Of a stretch of 64,000 nt of DNA, positions 26,301 to 35,060 are shown piece by piece (the first letter of the stretch is position 1; each line of letters opens with the position of its first letter). The position numbers and the translations under genes are program-made. Source of the DNA: Paenibacillus pabuli (lineage in GTDB: Bacteria > Bacillota > Bacilli > Paenibacillales > Paenibacillaceae); assembly GCF_023101145.1 (NCBI RefSeq), contig NZ_CP073714.1, positions 7,068,001 through 7,132,000 of the forward strand. Reading direction: 5' to 3'. Below the pieces are notes generated by a model. That model did not search any database. It was not told the DNA's origin and saw only the letters and a list, made by a program, of their open reading frames with translations.

Positions 26301-27230
26301 TTGTACCCGAACTTCTTCTCCTTCCCGAATCAGGGCTGCTTCATACCCTTTCGTTCCGTCTGCATTTGCCCTGAATAACAGCGCTGCTGAGGTACTGGTA
26401 TTAGCCAGAGATATATTTCCTTCATATACAAAATCAGATGCTGCTTTCTCGTAAATGACCCTTCCTTTCCCCTCTGCGTTTGCTTTCCCTTTGTATCCTT
26501 TCAAATCGGGCTGCCATTCGCCTGTGCTGCTAATCGGTTGGCCCACGTTGCCATTCATGATGCTAACCTGCACATTCTGGAACAAAGCCGACCCATCCCA
26601 CACATGAAGCCCCAATTCTCCTGTCGAGTACGCACTGTCCTTCACATCAATCACCGGGTCATACCGATTATCCCAATAGACCTGAAGGCGCTGCCCGTCC
26701 GCCTTAACCTTCAGATGATAGATGCCTCCAGATTCCAGGTTTGCTTTATGTTCTACATTTAACGTTCCCGGCTGTCCACTGGCATCTCTTAGACGTATCA
26801 CACCAGCATGGGGAACCACTTGCAGCATATATGAAGCCCAGCCTGTATCATTGGATCGAAAAATAAGACTCGTATCCGCTTTCATATCCTGAATCATCAA
26901 ATCAGCTTCATAGATAAAATTATCGGCTCGTGTGGTCGATATGGCCATCACATTCTCCCCGGCGTCCGAAGTCAGACGAAGTCCTTCATCCGTATCTTCC
27001 AGATTGCCTCTACCTTGCAATGTCCAATCTGACAAATTCGTTATTGCCTTAGACACTTTGGTTAACATTTGAACCGCCTCCTCCTGTTTTGCTGGTTCCT
27101 TGGAGGTCTGCTCTATCCTTTGCGAGGCATCTGTCTCCATAACAGATGCTGTGGAGTATGCTCCAGCATAAGAAGATCCAAGGACACATGATAATAGAAC
27201 ACAACCGATAGATCGGAAGATGAATTTCAT
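23400..27230 (-). CDS. Secreted multidomain GH32 fructan hydrolase (levanase/inulinase type)
   Basis: This is a 1276-residue secreted enzyme. The signal peptide is MKFIFRSIGCVLLSCVLGSS, with cleavage likely near AGA. Two concanavalin/LamG-like modules occupy ~50-390. The GH32 propeller and C-terminal sandwich span ~393-877; the nucleophile is in SASDPNGLVYYEGEYHLF, the stabiliser in WDFRDPKV (~537), and the acid/base Glu in VWECPDL (~588). A BIG2-like Ig domain lies at ~880-970, a third LamG-like module at ~975-1140, and a ricin-like lectin domain at the end (SYLGYANQRWNI; EYQKWVIKQQ). SDPNG replaces the usual NDPNG. Enzymes of this size include levanases, inulinases and fructanotransferases, so hydrolysis versus transglycosylation is open. 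It is the last gene of the fructan operon. The ATG at 27230 is six to seven bases from GAGGGA. Confidence 0.88.
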   Translation of the reverse strand: MKFIFRSIGCVLLSCVLGSSYAGAYSTASVMETDASQRIEQTSKEPAKQEEAVQMLTKVSKAITNLSDWTLQGRGNLEDTDEGLRLTSDAGENVMAISTTRADNFIYEADLMIQDMKADTSLIFRSNDTGWASYMLQVVPHAGVIRLRDASGQPGTLNVEHKANLESGGIYHLKVKADGQRLQVYWDNRYDPVIDVKDSAYSTGELGLHVWDGSALFQNVQVSIMNGNVGQPISSTGEWQPDLKGYKGKANAEGKGRVIYEKAASDFVYEGNISLANTSTSAALLFRANADGTKGYEAALIREGEEVRVQLRKADGTVLASSNRKVPSQPGARHHIEVIASGSLIQVYVDGYTPAAVEVTDKSYANGNAGLVVQQGMAYFQDIYVTEESVYYKENYRPQYHYSPIRGSASDPNGLVYYEGEYHLFHQDGGTWAHAVSSDLIHWKRLPIALPWNDQGHVWSGSAIADLNNASGLFTDSGGKGLIAYYTSYHPDRPGGNQRIGLAYSTDQGRNWQYAKDRPIVIDNPGKNGDDPGSWDFRDPKVVRDEDHNRWVMVVSGGDHIRFFTSTNLLDWTLTDNFGYGDYVRGGVWECPDLIQLPVDGTGQRKWVLMISTGANPKTQGSDAEYFVGQLTADGKFLNDHPAGKVLRTDFGKEFYASMSFANMPDQRKVMLAWMTNWDYPFEFPTSSWKGQLTIPREVFLRTTDEGVRLVQTPINELQTLRHNLYSAQQMMVGPKTKNPLEGLTAGAYEIEAEVEIPANSSVTEFGFQLRQREGQKTTVGYRVDKQSMFVDRTASGDMSFSDLFTKVHEAPLKPENRKVKLRIFVDESSVEVFGNDGKVVFSDVIFPDPAGRAMTVYSLGGEVKVSSMKVYALDNIWRKSAPSKTQVVADVQRKTANVGQIQTLYATVEGRPGKAATQPLKWKVSNPKVVQIIHSDQTKATVRAVGGGEAVVTVSTADGKASAQIPITVSSGIFHTNLSGWKSDKSIAEWLISKQGIQGTYSGDTQYIAQETAGDFQYDADLTLGAQGGAGSIVFRASEDGRSGYYLNMDPNLKSIRLFYKVNGKFENRQVLAQIPRFVRKDHTYHIQIQANGPRIQVDMDGERILDLQDGTFAEGHFGLHVFGGNASFQNVNAIGRKKADLEQVMIRNTGRPVAVQAVPSEAGEVVKVADERENASEGFKWVLVPTGDDSGAYSIRTLSGMSLDWDVGQNRIQLYSYLGYANQRWNISKNEDGTMHITSSHNGKALGISEDGTELVMDEFRQENEYQKWVIKQQ

Positions 27231-27352
27231 GAGCATTCCCTCTTTTCGTAGTAGTAGATGAGACAAAAAATCCCACAAAGGACGGTGCAGTCTCTTAGCA
27301 AAATAAGTGAACATGCATCCGTCCCTTCTGGGACGTCCATAAATATCAAATA

Positions 27353-28243
27353 CTATAAAGCATATGTTTCATGCTGCAATGCTTCTAAACCCAATGCGAG
27401 GGCACCGCATAGCCCTGCGTGCTGGCCCAATCCAGGCTGGACAATATATTGGTCGATATGCTGCGTTATTGGGGCTGCATTTACATAACCATTCAGATTC
27501 CGCACAACCTGATCCCAGATCATGGGGAACAGATGGCTTTGCTGCATCACCCCTCCGCCCAAGATGACCTTTTGCGGGGAATGAAGCAGAATGGCCGTTG
27601 TGATGGACTCCGCAATGTAAAAGGATTCAATCTCCCATGCCGGGTGGTCTGCCGACAGCTCGCTGCCTGGTCTCTGCCAGCGGGCCTGAATGGCTGGTCC
27701 CGCAGCCATCCCTTCCAGGCAATCGCCATGATACGGACATAATCCCGCAAAATGATCATCCGGATGTCGTCTCGTGCGGATGTGTCCACCCTCTGGATGC
27801 AACAATCCATGCACTCGTTGGCCTCCTGCCACAAGTCCAATCCCCACACCTGTGCCGATCGTATAATACACACAGTTTTCCAGCCCTTGCGCTGCTCCCC
27901 AAGTGACTTCTCCAAGGGCTGCTGCATTCACATCCGTATCCCATCCGAAGGGAATCGGGAATTCACGTTTCAATGTTCCAATAACATTACAGTTTTTCCA
28001 CCCTGGCTTGGGTGTTGTCGTAATGTAACCATAGGTCGGACTATCTGGTTGCAGATCAATCGGACCAAAGGAGCCAATCCCGATCGCCGCCAATCTTTTG
28101 TCCCTGAAATAGTCGATGACCTTCGCCAGTGTTGTCTCTGGATGTTCTGTTGGAAAGCTGCACCAATCTTCAATTTTCCCTTGCTCGTTGCCTATACCAC
28201 ATACAAACTTCGTTCCACCCGCTTCCACGGCTCCTATACGCAT
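27353..28243 (-). CDS. ROK-family fructokinase
   Basis: This is a 296-residue sugar kinase phosphorylating fructose released inside the cell. The phosphate loop is AVEAGGTKFVCGIG. The catalytic base region is PFGWDTDVNAAALGE. The ROK zinc site appears as GGHIRTRRHPDDHFAGLCPYHGDCLEG (in parts: GGHIRTRRHPDD, then CPYHGDCLEG). The ATG at 28243 follows AAGGGGG. The open frame upstream runs into the neighbouring gene and is not used. It follows the cytoplasmic GH32 gene by 19 bp and precedes the secreted GH32 gene, fitting the pathway fructan to fructose to fructose-6-phosphate. Confidence 0.9.
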   Translation of the reverse strand: MRIGAVEAGGTKFVCGIGNEQGKIEDWCSFPTEHPETTLAKVIDYFRDKRLAAIGIGSFGPIDLQPDSPTYGYITTTPKPGWKNCNVIGTLKREFPIPFGWDTDVNAAALGEVTWGAAQGLENCVYYTIGTGVGIGLVAGGQRVHGLLHPEGGHIRTRRHPDDHFAGLCPYHGDCLEGMAAGPAIQARWQRPGSELSADHPAWEIESFYIAESITTAILLHSPQKVILGGGVMQQSHLFPMIWDQVVRNLNGYVNAAPITQHIDQYIVQPGLGQHAGLCGALALGLEALQHETYAL

Positions 28244-28262
28244 CTGACTGTCCCCCTTGCGC

Positions 28263-29744
28263 TCATTCCGATTTGCCTTCAGCTTGGACAGGAGATAGCT
28301 CGTAGATATGGAACGAGGAAAATACCAAATGCTTATTTTCGGACTGAGCAGAGATTCCATTAGCACCCGCATCCGGATAGATCAGATCGGTAATAACCGC
28401 CTGCCCATCATTGGCAAATACCTCTACGGATGAGCAATCCACAAAGATACGCAGATGTTGGTTGCCATCCGCCGCTTTCAATTCAGCTCCGTGGCGACCC
28501 AGGAAATGTTTATGGAAACTGCTGATACCTGAACGACTTCGATCGACGTACACTTCATTCCGGCTAACGTCCACACCTACGAGCGTTTCGTTGTCCGCGC
28601 CAGTTCGTAATGCAAATTGAACAGATTGATCAGAAGCCCATTCCGCATGAATCTCATAGTTTACAAGGCGTAAGGTGTTCAACTGCTCACTCACCTGGCT
28701 GATGGATGCATCCTGTAAGGACAGTACCGGCGTCCGGGCTTGCTCCAGCTCCCGCGCAGGACGCTGAACCAGCAGGATTTCTCCGTCCCTTGTCTCCAAT
28801 GTCAGCTCTCTCGCAATGGTCATCGCGCCGCGGTATCCTTCGGTTGGTGTCTGATTGGCATACATCCAGTTGCTCATCCATCCCATAAACAGGCGTCTGC
28901 CGTCTTCTGCCGGAATGTCAGACCAACTGACCCCTGCGTAGTTATCCCGACCATGATCAAGCCAGCGTATGGTATGGGAAGCTTTATCAGGAACAAATGT
29001 GACCCCATTAAAATCTCCAGTAAAGTATTGCGTTCTGGAGCCTTCCTTGAAGGCCGGATCTGCACCAATGCTGACGAGCATCACCCATTTCTCCTGGCTC
29101 GCATCTCCATCCACGGCTAGCGGGAACAGATCAGGACACTCCCAGACGCCATCATGCGAACCGATCCCGGCACCGAATTCACTGCCCAATGTCCAATCCT
29201 TCAGATCGGGAGAATGGTACAGACACACCGTTTGACCACTAGCGATAATCATAATCCATTCCTTGGTCTGCTCATGCCAGAACACTTTGGGATCACGGAA
29301 ATCTACGAATGACTCATGTTCCAGTACCGGATTGCCCTCATATTTCGTCCATGTTCTTCCGCTATCCTTGCTATACGCGAGGCTCTGCCGCTGAATAGGA
29401 TGATCGTTTGGCACCTCCTGATGATGGGTGAATATGGCCACAAGTCCTGGCTCATCGTCAAAGAATCCGGACGTATTGTTCCAGTCCACCACAGCACTGC
29501 CGGAGAATATCGTGCCATGTTCATCCGGCGCCAATGCCACAGGGAGTTCTTCCCAGGTAACCAGATCCTTGGTCAATGCGTGTCCCCAATGCATTGGTCC
29601 CCATGTTGTGCCAAACGGATGATGTTGATAGAACAAGTGATACTCCCCTTTGAAAAATACCATGCCATTAGGGTCATTCATCCAATTTTTCTTGGGTGAG
29701 AAGTGATAGACGCCCCGGTAATCGGTTGTTGAAATGGTAGACAT
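28263..29744 (-). CDS. Cytoplasmic GH32 beta-fructosidase
   Basis: This 493-residue enzyme hydrolyses terminal beta-fructosyl residues of sucrose or fructo-oligosaccharides. The nucleophile motif is NWMNDPNGMVFF, the stabiliser VDFRDPKVF, and the acid/base VWECPDLFPL; a C-terminal beta-sandwich follows (FVDCSSVEVFANDG). There is no signal peptide, so it works on imported oligosaccharides. Because import here is by an ABC system rather than a PTS, its substrate is probably unphosphorylated, unlike ScrB/SacA sucrose-6-phosphate hydrolases. AAGGAG precedes the ATG. Confidence 0.9.
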   Translation of the reverse strand: MSTISTTDYRGVYHFSPKKNWMNDPNGMVFFKGEYHLFYQHHPFGTTWGPMHWGHALTKDLVTWEELPVALAPDEHGTIFSGSAVVDWNNTSGFFDDEPGLVAIFTHHQEVPNDHPIQRQSLAYSKDSGRTWTKYEGNPVLEHESFVDFRDPKVFWHEQTKEWIMIIASGQTVCLYHSPDLKDWTLGSEFGAGIGSHDGVWECPDLFPLAVDGDASQEKWVMLVSIGADPAFKEGSRTQYFTGDFNGVTFVPDKASHTIRWLDHGRDNYAGVSWSDIPAEDGRRLFMGWMSNWMYANQTPTEGYRGAMTIARELTLETRDGEILLVQRPARELEQARTPVLSLQDASISQVSEQLNTLRLVNYEIHAEWASDQSVQFALRTGADNETLVGVDVSRNEVYVDRSRSGISSFHKHFLGRHGAELKAADGNQHLRIFVDCSSVEVFANDGQAVITDLIYPDAGANGISAQSENKHLVFSSFHIYELSPVQAEGKSE

Positions 29745-29847
29745 TTTGATTTACTCCTTTGAATCAAACTGATGATGGGGGAGACTCACTCCTTTTCTCG
29801 GGCAACTTGCTGCCGTGCAGTGCAGAGTCCCCTCATTACAGTTTGTT

Positions 29848-31455
29848 TTATTTGGTATTGCGGTCATATCCTGCTTGTTTAATCTGAAGCCATTCTTGCA
29901 GTCCAAGACGATCCAGCTCTTTCAGATAAGCATCCCACTCCTGATCGATCTTCCCGTTCTGATACCATTCCGTACGCATACGCAGCACATAGGCGAACAG
30001 ATCAGTCTCAATGGTGGAGAGGCGGTCGAGTTCATCGATCGAGAAGAATACACTTGGATAGACGTTTTCTGCTTTCATGTGTGGAACCATATATTTATCA
30101 AGCAGTTCCATACGCCATGCAGCATCTTCCGGTTTGGTTGTGTATTTGTCATAGTAACTGTCGAGAATGGCCAGCGGTCCTGCAATGCTCGTTTTCTGTC
30201 TGAGCTCAACAGGTGCAGCGCCTTCCAACGGAAGATGCTTCAGCATGCCTTTGGCTTCATCGAATTCAAAAATATTCTGCTGTGTTTCATCGCCATAAGT
30301 ACCCCAGTTGTTCTGCACCGATTGGAGCGGATCGTACAATTGGTCCACCCACTTTGCTGTGGATTCCAGATTTTTGTTGCTGCTCGTAACAACCATTCGT
30401 CCCCGATCTAGACCGATACCGTTTGTACGTGCAACATTAATCTCTCCATTAGGCCCGGCAACCGGAGGCAGAACATCATAGGTATCATTCATTCCTGTAA
30501 TGTTGGCCTTATCCCAAGTGAAGTACATGCCATACTTGTTGTCTTTGCCCTTGGCCAGATACGTATTCCAATCCTGCTGATAGGCTTCCACATCCACAAG
30601 ACCTTCCTGAACCAGTTCGTGAATATATTTGACCGCTTCCTTGTATCCTTCATCCGCTGCCGTGAAGACCACTTTTCCATCGTTGGTCACCACAGTGTGG
30701 TCCCAGTTCTCCCCGAGTCCAAAAGCTGCAAATAGAAATGTCAGATCTTCTCCACCCGGCTTGTTAATGAAGGACAATGGAATTTCGTCAGCCTTGCCAT
30801 TGCCGTTCGGGTCCTGGGTTTTGAACGCAATCAGCACTTGTTTCAGTTCTTCGGTTGTTGTTGGCATCTTCAGTCCGAGCTTGTTCAGCCACTCCACGTT
30901 GATCCAGGGCAAGTCATCAACCGCCTGTATGCGCTGCTTGCCACTTCCGAGCTCCTCAATCCAGGGAAAGGAATAAATGTGTCCGTCTGGAGCCGTAATC
31001 ATGCTCTTGTATTCAGGAGCTTCCTCCAGCACCTTTTGCAGGTTCGGCATGTACTGCTCAATCATGTCCTCCAGTGGAATGATGGCTCCATCCTTCGCCA
31101 GTTTCAGGAGATCATAATCCCCATAACCTGCGTCAAAGATGGCATCCGGCAAATCACCGCTGGCTACCGCCAAGTTTCTTTTTTCTGCAAACACATCACT
31201 CGTATAGTTCTTCCAGTTGATATGCACGTTGGTTTTCTCTTCGAGTCTCTTGTTAATCAGTTTCTCGTTCGGGTCAGCAGGGGCCAGCGGAGAACTTTGT
31301 GTTATAAAATTCAATGTCACTTTGCCATCAGGTGACTGGGCTTCACTTGCGGCACCGCCTCCTCCCCCACCACACGCTGAGAGCAGGAGCATGGCTGACA
31401 ACATGGAGATGGATGCCGTTGTAACGGCTTTTCTGGACTTTTTCACTTTTTTCAT
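29848..31455 (-). CDS. Oligosaccharide-binding lipoprotein (LipO/family 1 solute-binding)
   Basis: This is a 535-residue extracellular sugar-binding protein. The signal peptide ends LLLSACGGGGGG, a lipobox with a glycine linker. Size and sequence (TLNFITQSSPLAPADPNEKL; a calcium-like loop in TQDPNGNGKADEIPLS) match the large LplA-type binding proteins partnered with LplB/LplC permeases. GGAGGT sets the ATG at 31455. It follows two permease genes and precedes the cytoplasmic GH32 gene, so fructo-oligosaccharides are the likely ligand. The ~100-bp gap after it contains an imperfect GGGGACTC/GAGTC stem that could raise its mRNA level relative to downstream genes. Confidence 0.88.
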   Translation of the reverse strand: MKKVKKSRKAVTTASISMLSAMLLLSACGGGGGGAASEAQSPDGKVTLNFITQSSPLAPADPNEKLINKRLEEKTNVHINWKNYTSDVFAEKRNLAVASGDLPDAIFDAGYGDYDLLKLAKDGAIIPLEDMIEQYMPNLQKVLEEAPEYKSMITAPDGHIYSFPWIEELGSGKQRIQAVDDLPWINVEWLNKLGLKMPTTTEELKQVLIAFKTQDPNGNGKADEIPLSFINKPGGEDLTFLFAAFGLGENWDHTVVTNDGKVVFTAADEGYKEAVKYIHELVQEGLVDVEAYQQDWNTYLAKGKDNKYGMYFTWDKANITGMNDTYDVLPPVAGPNGEINVARTNGIGLDRGRMVVTSSNKNLESTAKWVDQLYDPLQSVQNNWGTYGDETQQNIFEFDEAKGMLKHLPLEGAAPVELRQKTSIAGPLAILDSYYDKYTTKPEDAAWRMELLDKYMVPHMKAENVYPSVFFSIDELDRLSTIETDLFAYVLRMRTEWYQNGKIDQEWDAYLKELDRLGLQEWLQIKQAGYDRNTK

Positions 31456-31535
31456 GAACATGACCTCCGTGGATTGTGTTGGGTCAAACTTTTCCATTTA
31501 TAGTGGGTCAAACGTGCTGTATCTCAGGCTGCTCA

Positions 31536-32417
31536 CTATTTGAGTGAACCTACCATGACACCTTTTTCGAAATACTTCTGAAAGAACGGATACATGATGA
31601 TAAGTGGCAGACTCGAAATGACAATGGCTGAATATTTGATCATTTCCGAGAGCCGCTTCAGTTCCGCCATCGCAAGCTGATCACTGATCATGCCCGGAGC
31701 AGCCTGGTTCTGAATCAGAATGGAACGCAAAACGAGCTGTAAAGGGTGAAGGTTCGGATTATCCAGATAGATCATGGCGTCAAAATAGGAATTCCACTGC
31801 CCTACAAACGCGTACAATGCAAGTACAAAAATGATGGGTTTTGATAGCGGAATGACGATCTGGAAGAAAATCTTCATCTCGGAGGCACCATCCACATTGG
31901 CGGCTTCTTTCAGTTCTCGCGGTACACCTTTGAAAAAGGTTCTGGAGAGAATGATGTTCCAGACGTTGACTGCGCCAGGGATGATAATAGCCCACACCGT
32001 GTCCAGCATGCCGAGATTACGAACAAGCAAATAGGTAGGGATCAAACCGCCACCGAAGAACATCGTAATGATAAAAATAATCATGAAGAATCCTCGCCCT
32101 GCCAGCCTTTCATCAGACAAGGCATACCCTGCAAATATTGAGACGGTCACCGTCACAAGTGCAAAGGAAACCGAGTACAGCACCGCATTCGCAAACCCTC
32201 GAATCATGGCCGGATTGGACAAAATCATCTGATACCCATCCAGACTCCAGTCGGATACATTGAAGGACAGTCCGCGGTTCAGCAGCACCGTCGGGTCCAT
32301 AAATGAGGCCACAACGATGTAAATCAAGGGGACAACCACCACCAGTACAGCACAGGTGAGAAAGATGGCGTTCAGTGTGAGGATCAGACGATCCAGCCCC
32401 GTATGTTTGACTACCAT
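31536..32417 (-). CDS. Sugar ABC permease, LplC/YtcP type
   Basis: This is a 293-residue permease with six helices. The coupling loop is LKEAANVDGASEMKIFFQIVIPLSKP. AAAGGAGTG precedes the ATG at 32417; the longer open frame upstream would overlap the preceding gene. It is the second permease of a CUT1-type importer. No ATPase gene is in this locus, as is usual for Lpl-type systems, which share a general multitask ATPase (MsmX-like) encoded elsewhere. Confidence 0.9.
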   Translation of the reverse strand: MVVKHTGLDRLILTLNAIFLTCAVLVVVVPLIYIVVASFMDPTVLLNRGLSFNVSDWSLDGYQMILSNPAMIRGFANAVLYSVSFALVTVTVSIFAGYALSDERLAGRGFFMIIFIITMFFGGGLIPTYLLVRNLGMLDTVWAIIIPGAVNVWNIILSRTFFKGVPRELKEAANVDGASEMKIFFQIVIPLSKPIIFVLALYAFVGQWNSYFDAMIYLDNPNLHPLQLVLRSILIQNQAAPGMISDQLAMAELKRLSEMIKYSAIVISSLPLIIMYPFFQKYFEKGVMVGSLK

Positions 32418-32433
32418 GGATGACACTCCTTTC

Positions 32434-33399
32434 CTAATAGAGGCCTTCGCCTTCATTCAATTTCTTCACAATCAGATTCACCGTAACCAGCAAAATGACA
32501 TTGATGACCGAGTTGAACAATCCTACCGCGGCAGAGTATGCGTAATCCCCGGACTGTAAACCCACCTTGTACACATACGTGGCAATGATTTCGGAGGAAG
32601 GCAGGTTCATGGACGTCTGCATTAGGTAGGCCTTCTCAAATCCAATCGACATGATCCCGCCAGCAGCAAGAATAAATACGATGGCCATAATCGGCCGGAT
32701 CGTCGGAAGATCGATGTGGCGAATACGCTGAATGAGATTCGCTCCATCCAGGTTGGCTGCATTGTGCAGTTCCGGATCGACATTGGCCAAAGCCGCGACA
32801 TAGATGATGGAAGCCCAGCCCGCTCCAGTCCAGATATCCGACAAAATGTATATCCAGCGGAAATATTCCGGCTCCGACATGAACATGATTGGCTGACCGG
32901 TAATCCACGTGGCGAATTGGTTAATCGGCCCTGTCGGTGATAGAAAGATGAACAGCATACCCACAACGACAACAACCGAGATGAAGTTGGGGGCATACAG
33001 AAACAATTGAATATTTTTCTTCACTCCCGCTTTACGTACCTGATTGAGCATGAGAGCAAGCAGGATCGGTACCGGAAAGCTGAATATCAATCCAAAAAAG
33101 CTGAGTTTAAGCGTATTCATAAAAATGACATCAAAATTGGGTGAAGCCAAAAACTTCTCAAAATGCTTCAAGCCTACCCACTCGCTGCCCATGATGCCTT
33201 TAATCGGACTAAAATCCTTAAATGCAATAATGGCTCCGTACATCGGGATGTATTTGAAGATAAGGGTCAGGATCAGAGCTGGTGCGAGTAACAAGTACAA
33301 AAAATAATTCTTTTTGAACTGCTGCATCTTGTGACTGGTTGATGTCCTCTCTTTCAACGCCCTTCCTGTACCCTTTTTGGTATTCACCGTGTTATCCAA
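32434..33399 (-). CDS. Sugar ABC permease, LplB type
   Basis: This is a permease of ~321 residues and the first gene of the fructan operon. The N-terminus is basic and cytoplasmic, followed by YLLLAPALILTLIFKYIPMY and five more helices. The coupling loop is LHNAANLDGANLIQRIRHIDLP. The start is not ATG: CGGAGGT is followed by CAT-GTG-TTG, so GTG at 33402 or TTG at 33399 is used. TTG has better spacing. It is divergent from the LacI gene with a 430-bp control region. Confidence 0.85.
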   Translation of the reverse strand: MDNTVNTKKGTGRALKERTSTSHKMQQFKKNYFLYLLLAPALILTLIFKYIPMYGAIIAFKDFSPIKGIMGSEWVGLKHFEKFLASPNFDVIFMNTLKLSFFGLIFSFPVPILLALMLNQVRKAGVKKNIQLFLYAPNFISVVVVVGMLFIFLSPTGPINQFATWITGQPIMFMSEPEYFRWIYILSDIWTGAGWASIIYVAALANVDPELHNAANLDGANLIQRIRHIDLPTIRPIMAIVFILAAGGIMSIGFEKAYLMQTSMNLPSSEIIATYVYKVGLQSGDYAYSAAVGLFNSVINVILLVTVNLIVKKLNEGEGLY

Positions 33400-33832
33400 C
33401 ACATGACCTCCGTTCATTCCTGAAGTTGACAATTGTTTGTAGTAAGGGCTTTCAATATTTACAATTGCTCATTTAATAATTTACAATTTAGCAGGTAATC
33501 TAGGCATTAGTCAATACATTATGTAAAAAATAATTGTGCATTTGATAACACTTTGTGTGTTTTTCAGATCTGTGATTGCATAGAATTGCGTATAAAACGT
33601 TTATTCACAACCCTTTAATTTGCCTTTGTTGGTATAGATAATAGGGTATCTCGCAATGGTCATCACTTGTAACGGAATTTCCGAATACCTATTAAGGGTG
33701 CAGAAAACGACTCAAAAATGTAAACTAAATTGTGCATATGTAAAATCGAGATTGCTATTTGTTCCGATCTATTATACATTTGACTAAGATAATACTATGG
33801 ACGACTATTGATCATTAGAGGTGAAGCACTAG
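33400..33832. promoter_or_regulatory. Control region between the fructan operon and its LacI regulator
   Basis: This is an AT-rich, gene-free stretch. At 33595-33602 AAACGTTT is a palindrome with a central CG, the core of LacI-family operators. AATTGTGCAT occurs twice (near 33532 and 33731), and TTTACAATT recurs near 33457 and 33480. One or more of these may be binding sites. No terminator or RNA structure is obvious. Confidence 0.45.
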
Positions 33833-34894
33833 ATGGCAAAAGAAAAAGTCACGATACAGGACATCGCGGATGCTTTGGGCATCTCCCGGAATACCGCTTC
33901 CAAAGCCTTGAATGATAGCGGAAATATCCCGGATGAGACACGTAATCGTGTCATTAAAAAAGCAATTGAACTTAAATATAAACAGTTTGCCTATATGGAA
34001 AATGAGCATGTTCTAACCAAAGCTCCAAGCAATATCGCCCTGTTAACGGAAAACCTGCCCAATACATCCCACTTTGGTTCGATGTTAATCAGCGGTTTGG
34101 AGAAAAGAATCAGTGCAGAGGGGTACAACCTCTCCATCCATATCGTTCGAGAGGTTGATCAGGATTCACTTACACTTCCCAACAATTTTGATATGTCCAA
34201 CGTGGACGGTATCATCTGCATTGAATTGTTCAATCTCAAATATACTCAGCTTATTACCGATCTCGGGATTCCCACGATCTTCATTGATTGCGCTTCCGAC
34301 ATCTGTTATCCGGAATTTCATGCAGATTTGCTGCTCATGGAGAACGAGCACAGCACGTATCAGTTAACCAGAAAATTAATTGAGAGCGGCTGCAACCATA
34401 TTGGATTTGCTGGGGATTACAATCATTGCAAAAGCTTCAATGAACGTTGGGTAGGATATCAGCGGGCCATGCTGGAAGCGGGGCTGCAGGTCGATCTATC
34501 CGAATGTATTGTGGATGATGACCGCATGTTCTTTTCAAAACCTGGCTGGATCAACGAGCGAGTGGCAGAGTTGAAGTCGCTGCCTGATGCGTATGTATGT
34601 GCCAATGACTTTATCGCAGTCGATCTGATCAGAGCATTGCGAGCGAGGAATGTTACTGTACCGCAGGATATTGTCATCTGCGGATTCGATAACGCGCCTG
34701 AATCCAGAATTATTGAGCCTGCATTAACGACTGTTCATATTTATAGCAACGAGATGGGCATCAAAGCTGCGGAGATGCTGTTGTCCCGGATTGACAACCC
34801 GTCACAGCCTTATCAGATCTCGCATATCGTAACCAAACCGATCATACGGGAGTCCACACCCACACTTATGAAAGCCAATCCACAGACCGTTTAA
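33833..34894 (+). CDS. LacI-family regulator of the fructan locus
   Basis: This is a 353-residue repressor. The N-terminal HTH is TIQDIADALGISRNTASKAL (residues ~7-26) with hinge ELKYKQFAY. A periplasmic-binding-protein-like sensor domain follows (NVDGIICIEL; HIGFAGDYNH; ICGFDNAPESRIIEPALTTV). AGAGGTG precedes the ATG. It is divergent from the transporter-hydrolase operon, so that operon is the likely target, with a fructan breakdown product as inducer. It has its own terminator. Confidence 0.9.
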   Translation: MAKEKVTIQDIADALGISRNTASKALNDSGNIPDETRNRVIKKAIELKYKQFAYMENEHVLTKAPSNIALLTENLPNTSHFGSMLISGLEKRISAEGYNLSIHIVREVDQDSLTLPNNFDMSNVDGIICIELFNLKYTQLITDLGIPTIFIDCASDICYPEFHADLLLMENEHSTYQLTRKLIESGCNHIGFAGDYNHCKSFNERWVGYQRAMLEAGLQVDLSECIVDDDRMFFSKPGWINERVAELKSLPDAYVCANDFIAVDLIRALRARNVTVPQDIVICGFDNAPESRIIEPALTTVHIYSNEMGIKAAEMLLSRIDNPSQPYQISHIVTKPIIRESTPTLMKANPQTV

Positions 34895-34924
34895 CCTATC
34901 TCATAGACCTCTAAAAAAATAAAT

Positions 34925-34971
34925 AGCCGTATCTTTCACGCAGAATAGAACGTGAAGGATACGGCTTTTTA
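34925..34971. terminator. Terminator between lacI-type gene and efeU (bidirectional)
   Basis: AGCCGTATCTTTCACG pairs with CGTGAAGGATACGGCT, followed by TTTTTA on the plus strand; on the minus strand ATTTATTTTTTT follows. Confidence 0.85.
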
Positions 34972-35060
34972 CATAGGGGCTTATAGATACCCTTTGATGA
35001 TGGCATTCACAATACGGTACGAACAGGATGCAGCCTCTAATCAAGATCCGTAGCTCGGTG

